From contig CAMQOJ010000019.1 of assembly GCA_947003375.1 (NCBI GenBank), positions 1 through 19,905 of the forward strand: a DNA stretch of 19,905 bases, in the 5' to 3' direction. Each line of letters opens with the position of its first letter. The stretch's first letter is position 1. The notes under the pieces were generated by a model that worked only from the letters and a program-made list of their open reading frames with translations, made no database searches and had not been told where the DNA came from. Positions 15,780 through 19,905 of this stretch are shown in pieces. The stretch comes from an uncultured Lachnospiraceae bacterium. GTDB lineage: Bacteria > Bacillota > Clostridia > Lachnospirales > Lachnospiraceae. The position numbers were made by a program, and so were the translations under genes.

Positions 15780-16754
15780 TTAACATGGTTTCTCCCAGAC
15801 CTGGACTGTCACCTGGTACGTCTTTTTCTCTCCGGGCTTTAAGAATTTCAGCATTCCCGTCCTGCGCATTACATCCCTTCCGTCAGGATAGCAGTTTCCG
15901 CATTCCAGCCCCAACACATAGTCACGCACTCCCATCATTTTCCACTCCACAAAACCGTCCAGTTCGCCTGCATCAAAACTGATGGTAAGACCGACTTTTG
16001 ATTTGGGCTGATATAGGGAAGCCTTTCCTTCCTTTCCGGCAAATTTATGGTAATAGCATCTCTCCTGATACCCTGGAGCCGGCTTTTCCATATGCATCCA
16101 ATTTGCAATATCCTCCGCCGCATGAGTGTCTCTGGGCTGTACATCCACAGACGGAATCGTGAGAATGCTGTCTTCATCCAACAGGGGATATCCCATATTC
16201 ATATGGTATAGGATTTCAAACGGTTCCAGTCTGTCACCGGTGTTTGCCACTGTATCCTCAATGATAAAGCTGTTCTCCTGCAGTGATACCCGCAGCTTCC
16301 TGGACAGCCTGAGCTTGCGTCCGAAAATCGTCTCATCCTTTGTAACGGTATGGATTACCAGTTCCCCTTTCTCCTCCGTCCAGTAAGCCTGTTCACAGGG
16401 AAGATTGGCAATGGAGCCGTGGAGGGGCAGCGCTTCCCCCTCATCCTCACAGGGGCTGCCTACCGCCTGCAGGCCACAGGTGGTAAGAAAACCTGCCGTA
16501 AAGGAATTCAGCCAGTTGCTTCCGATGCTGTCGTAATAAGCAGGGGCTACATAGCCGCAAGGGGAAAAGTAGCTTAGGTTCATGCCTTTGTACCTGAGTC
16601 TGGTAATATCCCCATTTCGATCCGGAGATACCGTAAGCATTATGCCCTTTCCGTTATTTACTTCATATAAGCGCATTCCTTCGCCCTTTCCGCCCACAAG
16701 GCGGTGTTCTTCCATCCCATACAACTGGGAATCATGTCCGATATATGGATTCAT
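15780..16754 (-). CDS. DUF4432 / aldose-1-epimerase-like protein
   Basis: The protein has 324 residues and is a beta-rich galactose-mutarotase-like fold of the DUF4432 type. Recognisable segments are LYEVNNGKGIMLTVSPDRNGDI near the start, LPLHGSIANLP at about 109-119, and HMNMGYPLLDE at about 184-194. The likely catalytic His residues are in LPLHG and YHMNMGYP. The family is thought to interconvert anomers of sugars or act on uncommon hexoses. It is commonly found beside sugar kinases and isomerases, as here. An AGGAGAG site precedes the start. It lies 158 bases after the FGGY kinase gene and 81 bases before the esterase. The exact sugar is unknown. Confidence 0.83.
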   Translation of the reverse strand: MNPYIGHDSQLYGMEEHRLVGGKGEGMRLYEVNNGKGIMLTVSPDRNGDITRLRYKGMNLSYFSPCGYVAPAYYDSIGSNWLNSFTAGFLTTCGLQAVGSPCEDEGEALPLHGSIANLPCEQAYWTEEKGELVIHTVTKDETIFGRKLRLSRKLRVSLQENSFIIEDTVANTGDRLEPFEILYHMNMGYPLLDEDSILTIPSVDVQPRDTHAAEDIANWMHMEKPAPGYQERCYYHKFAGKEGKASLYQPKSKVGLTISFDAGELDGFVEWKMMGVRDYVLGLECGNCYPDGRDVMRRTGMLKFLKPGEKKTYQVTVQVWEKPC

Positions 16755-16912
16755 ATCTCTCCTTTCACTACAGTCCTTTTGCAGCGGTCCTTACAAATTC
16801 CAATCAGGTCATCAGTTGCAGTGAACCATAAAATCGATGAGTTCATAAAAATAGGTGGTCAGCAATACTAAAAACTCATTGGCGCTTCATTGTAATCTGT
16901 CATTCAAATCCG
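16755..16912 (-). other. Gap between kinase and DUF4432 genes; no clear gene, one weak hairpin
   Basis: The 158 bases are AT-richer than the flanks. A 7-bp inverted repeat ATGAGTT / AACTCAT (16837-16843 and 16873-16879) spans a 29-base loop. A 24-codon start-less open stretch (16812-16886, minus) reads like a protein tail ending YFYELIDFMVHCN and might be a gene scrap. No convincing promoter or terminator was found. Confidence 0.3.
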
Positions 16913-18454
16913 TCACATAAGCGGCCGCACAGCATCATACACCTTGCGGTAGCGCTTATATACCCGCATATATTTTTCGTGCATCTCCTGCCGCGGCTTA
17001 TATGTGACCGTCTCCTCCACCATCCGTTCTGCTGCTTCCTTCAGGTCACGGAACATCCCTGTTGCCACTCCCGTGAGCATGGCACTTCCCACTGTGCCGG
17101 CGTCCACAGTCTTTAATGCCGTGATGGGCAGGTTCAGCACATCCGCCTTCATCTGCATCCATACAGCGGAATGTGCGCCTCCGCCTGTGGCATTCAGCTT
17201 CTCAAAGCGGATACCGGAGCCTGCAAGCGCCCGGTAATTCAGGTACATCTCATAGCTGACACCCTCCATGCAGCCCCGGTAAATATCTGCTGCTGTGGAA
17301 GCGGTGGTAAGGCCCAGAATGGCCCCTTTGGAACCGGTATCCATATAGGGTGTTGCCGCTCCTGCAAAATGCGGCAGCACCAGCATCCCGCTGGGCCCCT
17401 CAGTGTGTCCGCCCAAGTCTTTGGAATGTCCGTCCGAACCTTCCGAATGTTTCTCCTGATATTCCTGCTCCAGCAGCTCATTGACGGATATCCCTTTCTC
17501 GTCGGCCCGCCCCTGCTTCTCCCCTGCAAAGGTCTCCACGCACCACTGCATCAAGGCACCGCCGGTGTAGGAGAAAGCATATGCCACATAGGTTCCCGGG
17601 AACACATAGGGCACTACAGAAAAATACCCATCAAACATCTTGTCAATATCCGGCATCTCCGCATAAATCGGGGTCAGACACTCCACTGTCCCTGCGCCGT
17701 CCACCGCCACTTTTGCGTCAAATGCCCCCGCGCCTACAGCAGCCGCCACCTGGTCATGGCTGACGGAAACAATTTTTACTTTCTCCTGCAGCCCCGTCTT
17801 CGCTACAACCTCCGGGCGGATTGTACCCGCTATGCTCCCAGTGGGGACACAGGCTGAAAAAAGCTCCCGGTCTATTCCTGCTGCCTCCAGTATCTGATCG
17901 CTCCAGTCAAGCCCGCAAATGTCAAACGCCATGGTTCTGGACGCCAGCGAATAATCAATCTGCGCCTTTCTGGTCAAATGGAAAACCACATAATCCTCCA
18001 TCAAAAACACATGCCTCGCCTTTTTGTAGATTTCCGGCTGGTGCTTTTTCATCCACATTAACTTGCTTATGCTGTACATTTCATGGGGGCGGAGACCCGT
18101 GATATGGGCAATTTTTTTCTCACCCAATTTTTCCTTCAACTCCCGGCATTCCTCCGCTCCTCTCGGATCCGTGTACAGCATAGCCGGATGCAGTGGATTG
18201 CCTTCTGCGTCTGTCAGGACAAACGTTTCCCCGAAGCTGGTGACCCCCAACCCGGCAATGTCAGGGAACCGTGCTGCCATCTTGCGGATGACGGCATACA
18301 CCCCATCCATCACCGCGCAGACATCGATTTCATGACTTCCCACAGACCGTTTCACCGGATAGTCACGGTATGCCTTCCCCAGATCATTGCCCAGCTCATC
18401 AAATACAGTACACTTGCAGCCAGTGGTCCCGATATCAAGTCCCGCAATTTTCAT
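16913..18454 (-). CDS. FGGY-family carbohydrate kinase with heptad insert
   Basis: The protein has 513 residues. The ATP-binding N-terminus is GLDIGTTGCKC. The likely catalytic base is D234 in SVSHDQVAAAVGAG, the same place as Asp233 of xylulokinase. The second half carries the FGGY C-terminal signature region (YMDTGSKGAILGLT, LNATGGGAHS). The family phosphorylates pentoses, hexuloses or polyols using ATP in the cytoplasm. Residues 336-356 are an unusual hydrophilic insert made of three heptads H(S/T)xxxxG. A GGAGGGG site precedes the start at 18454. It directly follows the L-fucose isomerase-like gene (75-base gap), so it probably phosphorylates the ketose made by that enzyme. The sugar is not known: L-fuculose, D-ribulose and rarer sugars are all possible. 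Confidence 0.9.
   Translation of the reverse strand: MKIAGLDIGTTGCKCTVFDELGNDLGKAYRDYPVKRSVGSHEIDVCAVMDGVYAVIRKMAARFPDIAGLGVTSFGETFVLTDAEGNPLHPAMLYTDPRGAEECRELKEKLGEKKIAHITGLRPHEMYSISKLMWMKKHQPEIYKKARHVFLMEDYVVFHLTRKAQIDYSLASRTMAFDICGLDWSDQILEAAGIDRELFSACVPTGSIAGTIRPEVVAKTGLQEKVKIVSVSHDQVAAAVGAGAFDAKVAVDGAGTVECLTPIYAEMPDIDKMFDGYFSVVPYVFPGTYVAYAFSYTGGALMQWCVETFAGEKQGRADEKGISVNELLEQEYQEKHSEGSDGHSKDLGGHTEGPSGMLVLPHFAGAATPYMDTGSKGAILGLTTASTAADIYRGCMEGVSYEMYLNYRALAGSGIRFEKLNATGGGAHSAVWMQMKADVLNLPITALKTVDAGTVGSAMLTGVATGMFRDLKEAAERMVEETVTYKPRQEMHEKYMRVYKRYRKVYDAVRPLM
17387..17449 (-). repeat. Three 21-base in-frame tandem repeats in the kinase gene
   Basis: The units encode HSEGSDG, HSKDLGG and HTEGPSG. 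Each starts with His-Ser/Thr and ends with Gly. DNA identity between units is partial, so the expansion is not fresh. The insert lies on the loop before the conserved GMLVLPHFAG segment. Confidence 0.6.
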
Positions 18455-18529
18455 CTGTCCCCTCCAATCCTTTATAGCGAAAGCCCCAAAAGCCCATTCT
18501 TACTCTATGGCTTTCAGGGCATTCCATTA

Positions 18530-19858
18530 TTAATCAATATCTACCCAGTCATATCCAAGATAGGTGGTAAACGCCTCCTTCAGAATCTCCTTCATGTGGC
18601 CGGCCCCCACCGAAGTATGGTGCTTGAAGCCGCCCCTGGCAAGCCTGATCATTTTGTCCTGCATGTCCGGAATCTCGCAGACACCGCCGCATCCGAAGAA
18701 CGTCTCTTCGATGGGGTCATCCGTAAATACCGCTTCGCTGGCGTATACGACAATCTTCCCGTCCTTTGTCTGGCAGTTGGAAAGCGTCACCTCTCCCGGG
18801 CGGATGCGCCCCTCACAGGTTCCACACCCGGAGCCCGGATCTGTCTTGTCGAACATCTTATGGCTTGTCACCCTGCCCCGATCCGTCATAAGGCTCCTGG
18901 GAACCGGGCCGCAGTGGAACAGGATTACCTTGTTTTCATCCTCCCCATAATTGTTGTTCCAGTCCAGCACTGTGGCAGGTGTCTCACTGGCAAGAGCCAT
19001 GGCCCGCATGGTGATTGCCGAACACATGTCAATCTCACAGGATGCGGTAATGCCCCGGTCGTTCAACTCGGACAGCAGCACGCAGGGACATACGCGGAGA
19101 ATTTCTTCCATCTCGTTCCAGCAGCGCAAGGCAAGAGCATCCAAATGGTAGGTCTCTATGTACTCGTCAATGACCACGGAAATCTTTGCCAGAGTGTTCT
19201 TTTTCTCTTCCGGCACAGCCGTGAAGTCAGAATACGCCTCCAGCGCAGCCTTCTTTGCCACTACCTTTTCTGCTTCGTCAGCCAGCTTTCCCACTTTAAA
19301 TACCAGTTCAGACAAGTCAAAGGATTCCACATTAATCCCATATTTCTGCATGGCAATCTCGTCGAACCGCACCGTCTTAAACGCCGTGGTTCTGGCTCCG
19401 ATGCAGCCGATGTTGCAGCGCTTCATACCGTTTACTACCCGGCAGATAGCAGCAAAATCCCGCAGATTCTGTGCAAATGTTTTCGTCAGCGGATGCACTA
19501 CATGGGGCTTCATCACGGTAAAGGGCACCTGGTACTGGGTAAACACGTCCGTCACAGAAAACTTCCCGCAAAAAGCGTCTCTCCTATGGGCAAAATCCAT
19601 TTTGCCAATCTCATCCGGGTATGCCTGCATCAGAATCGGCACGCCCGCATCCTGCAGTGCCGTGATGGCTCCGTTTTCGTCCGCAAAGATGGGCATGGAG
19701 AAAATCACCCCATCATACTGCCCCTCATGCTCCTTTAGCCATTTCGCATAGAGCAGCCCTTCATCCCTTGTCTCAATTCCGCCGAACCGGGTAAGACTGG
19801 CATCCATGGCAATATAATCATACCCGGCATCCGTCACCGCCCTGGTCATATCCTCCCT
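18530..19858 (-). CDS. L-fucose isomerase-like protein, N-terminus missing (contig end)
   Basis: The 442 true residues belong to the L-fucose/L-arabinose isomerase-like group (COG2407 type). Domain features include GVIFSMPIFADENG near the start, MKRCNIGCIGARTTAF, a probable Mn-binding core (CWNEMEEIL, SCEIDMCSAITM) and the C-terminal FKHHTSVGAGH with a likely metal His. These enzymes convert aldoses to ketoses. The apparent start MYKRQR is false: its first five residues are translated sequencing adapter, and genuine sequence begins at R-E-D (19858). About 30-40 residues are missing compared with usual lengths. The stop TAA at 18530 lies 75 bases before the kinase. The pair isomerase plus kinase points to use of an L-fucose-like or other uncommon sugar. 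Confidence 0.85.
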   Translation of the reverse strand, partial: REDMTRAVTDAGYDYIAMDASLTRFGGIETRDEGLLYAKWLKEHEGQYDGVIFSMPIFADENGAITALQDAGVPILMQAYPDEIGKMDFAHRRDAFCGKFSVTDVFTQYQVPFTVMKPHVVHPLTKTFAQNLRDFAAICRVVNGMKRCNIGCIGARTTAFKTVRFDEIAMQKYGINVESFDLSELVFKVGKLADEAEKVVAKKAALEAYSDFTAVPEEKKNTLAKISVVIDEYIETYHLDALALRCWNEMEEILRVCPCVLLSELNDRGITASCEIDMCSAITMRAMALASETPATVLDWNNNYGEDENKVILFHCGPVPRSLMTDRGRVTSHKMFDKTDPGSGCGTCEGRIRPGEVTLSNCQTKDGKIVVYASEAVFTDDPIEETFFGCGGVCEIPDMQDKMIRLARGGFKHHTSVGAGHMKEILKEAFTTYLGYDWVDID

Positions 19859-19905
19859 CTGTCTCTTATACACATCTGACGCTGCCGACGAAGAGACTCG
19901 TGTAG
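19859..19905 (+). other. Untrimmed Nextera transposase end, adapter and index (artefact)
   Basis: Bases 19859-19877 are exactly CTGTCTCTTATACACATCT, the Tn5 mosaic end. They are followed by GACGCTGCCGACGA (19878-19891, read-1 adapter), an 8-base block AGAGACTC (19892-19899, index position) and GTGTAG (19900-19905, start of the P5-side adapter). This is library sequence and should be removed. Confidence 0.98.

Noticed and set aside
18479..18515. GAAAGCC / GGCTTTC inverted repeat between isomerase and kinase as a terminator
   Set aside because: The loop is 23 bases long and no T-run follows. The two genes look co-transcribed.
18083..19738. 551-codon plus-strand open frame opposite kinase and isomerase
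   Set aside because: It spans two clear minus-strand genes and their gap, shows no family motifs and is rich in His/Arg/Pro as expected for an antisense shadow.
1..19905. tRNA, rRNA, CRISPR array or insertion sequence
   Set aside because: No cloverleaf, regular spacer-repeat pattern, transposase or terminal inverted repeat was seen.

Overview
The window looks like a contig from a gut-type Firmicute, most likely Clostridia/Lachnospiraceae. Reasons: strong AGGAGG-type ribosome binding sites, moderate GC content, tightly packed operons, and protein families typical of those bacteria (GH1, GH3, GH43, DUF5060/DUF4038/DUF5605, DUF4432, FGGY kinase, L-fucose isomerase-like). The taxonomy is inferred from gene style and not proven. 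The right end (19859-19905) is not biological: it is an untrimmed Nextera transposase end, read-1 adapter and index. The first 6 bases may be the tail of the same adapter, so the window is probably a complete contig.

Layout. Positions 1-9156 form one minus-strand operon. In transcription order it holds a TetR-type regulator, a GH43 glycosidase with a C-terminal binding domain, a large alpha/beta-hydrolase, a DUF5060/DUF4038/DUF5605 glycosidase, a GH1 beta-glucosidase, and a very unusual fusion of a xylose-isomerase-like TIM barrel with an aldo/keto reductase that runs off the left edge. A MATE efflux pump (9304-10647) is divergent from the regulator. The region between them holds face-to-face promoters sharing one palindromic -10 box, with four copies of an operator-like motif. 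Positions 10788-19858 form a second minus-strand gene group, convergent with the pump: a truncated L-fucose isomerase-like enzyme, an FGGY sugar kinase, a DUF4432 aldose-epimerase-like protein, an alpha/beta-hydrolase esterase, a GH2 gene reduced to its two ends by an internal deletion, an SGNH hydrolase, and a GH3 beta-glucosidase.

How it may work together. None of the glycosidases or esterases shows a signal peptide, so they probably act in the cytoplasm on imported, decorated oligosaccharides or plant glycosides. Esterases and GH43 would remove side groups, and GH1, GH3 and the DUF5605 enzyme would release sugars. The isomerase, kinase, epimerase-like protein and fused isomerase-reductase would channel unusual sugars into metabolism. 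A drug-type TetR/MATE pair built into the same control region suggests that a toxic aglycone, such as a plant phenolic, is sensed and exported. This last step is a hypothesis. No sugar transporter, RNA gene, CRISPR array or insertion sequence was seen.
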